A stretch of DNA of 64,000 bases from Temnopleurus reevesii (taxonomy: Eukaryota > Echinodermata > Echinoidea > Temnopleuroida > Temnopleuridae). The position numbers and the translations under genes are program-made. The notes under the pieces are model-generated. The model saw nothing but the letters and a program-made list of their open reading frames with translations. It did not search any database and had not been told where the DNA came from. The stretch lies in NCBI GenBank assembly GCA_036244855.1, contig BQKZ01001681.1, positions 25,991 through 89,990 of the forward strand, written 5' to 3'. Below, piece after piece: positions 63,849-64,000 of this stretch; within the stretch, counting starts at the first letter, position 1, and each line of letters opens with the position of its first letter.

Positions 63849-64000
63849 GTGAATGTTTTGTGGGAATGCTGTTGAATGGATGGTATGTTTCCTTGGTCCC
63901 GTACCCATTCGATAGTGACAGGTTCACAGCAGGTAAGAAAAGACCAGGGAATGTTACTGCTATGTTATCATTCGTCATCAGATACCTTGGTTCATGTTCA

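Overview
The window reads as animal nuclear DNA. It is AT-rich and gene-poor, with long introns or intergenic DNA, many CT/GA, CA and CAT microsatellites, tRNA-derived SINEs and small inverted-repeat transposons. The one gene I recognise with certainty is an intronless Frizzled receptor of the Fz1/2/7 class. The repeat types (TTAA-, TAA- and TA-flanked MITEs, a SINE with an (ATT)n tail, abundant acatgtac-type words) and this Frizzled fit a marine deuterostome. A sea urchin or other echinoderm is my best guess, but the species is inferred, not proven.

Layout. 1-5.7 kb: no firm gene, two weak minus-strand open exons and a perfect hairpin. 5.7-8.2 kb: a TTAA MITE, then a GC/CpG-richer promoter-like block (two octamers, a CRE, an E-box, a CCAAT box, an RFX-like X-box), followed by two short plus-strand exons with good splice sites that join in frame into a possible 59-residue protein. 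8.2-46.5 kb: almost only non-coding DNA with microsatellites, two further TTAA MITEs, a 181/207-bp tandem repeat at 23.8-24.7 kb, a large CAT/ATC tract at 37 kb, a pogo-type MITE at 40.6 kb and foldback elements at 42.8 and 43.7 kb. 46.56-48.26 kb (minus strand): Frizzled. 48.3-48.85 kb: its upstream region, with a CRE and an octamer, facing a plus-strand CCAAT/E-box/TATA-like cluster. 48.85-63.85 kb: a series of exon-like plus-strand segments that could be a second, divergently transcribed gene or a spliced non-coding RNA; interspersed are SINEs, two more copies of the TAA-flanked MITE and a poly(A)-tailed retro-insertion with a target-site duplication.

The Frizzled gene would act at the plasma membrane as a Wnt receptor. 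Nothing else in the window can be tied to it functionally; the only link suggested is a shared, possibly bidirectional promoter with the plus-strand unit. Apart from Frizzled, every coding call is made by eye from splice-site and reading-frame logic and has low to moderate confidence.
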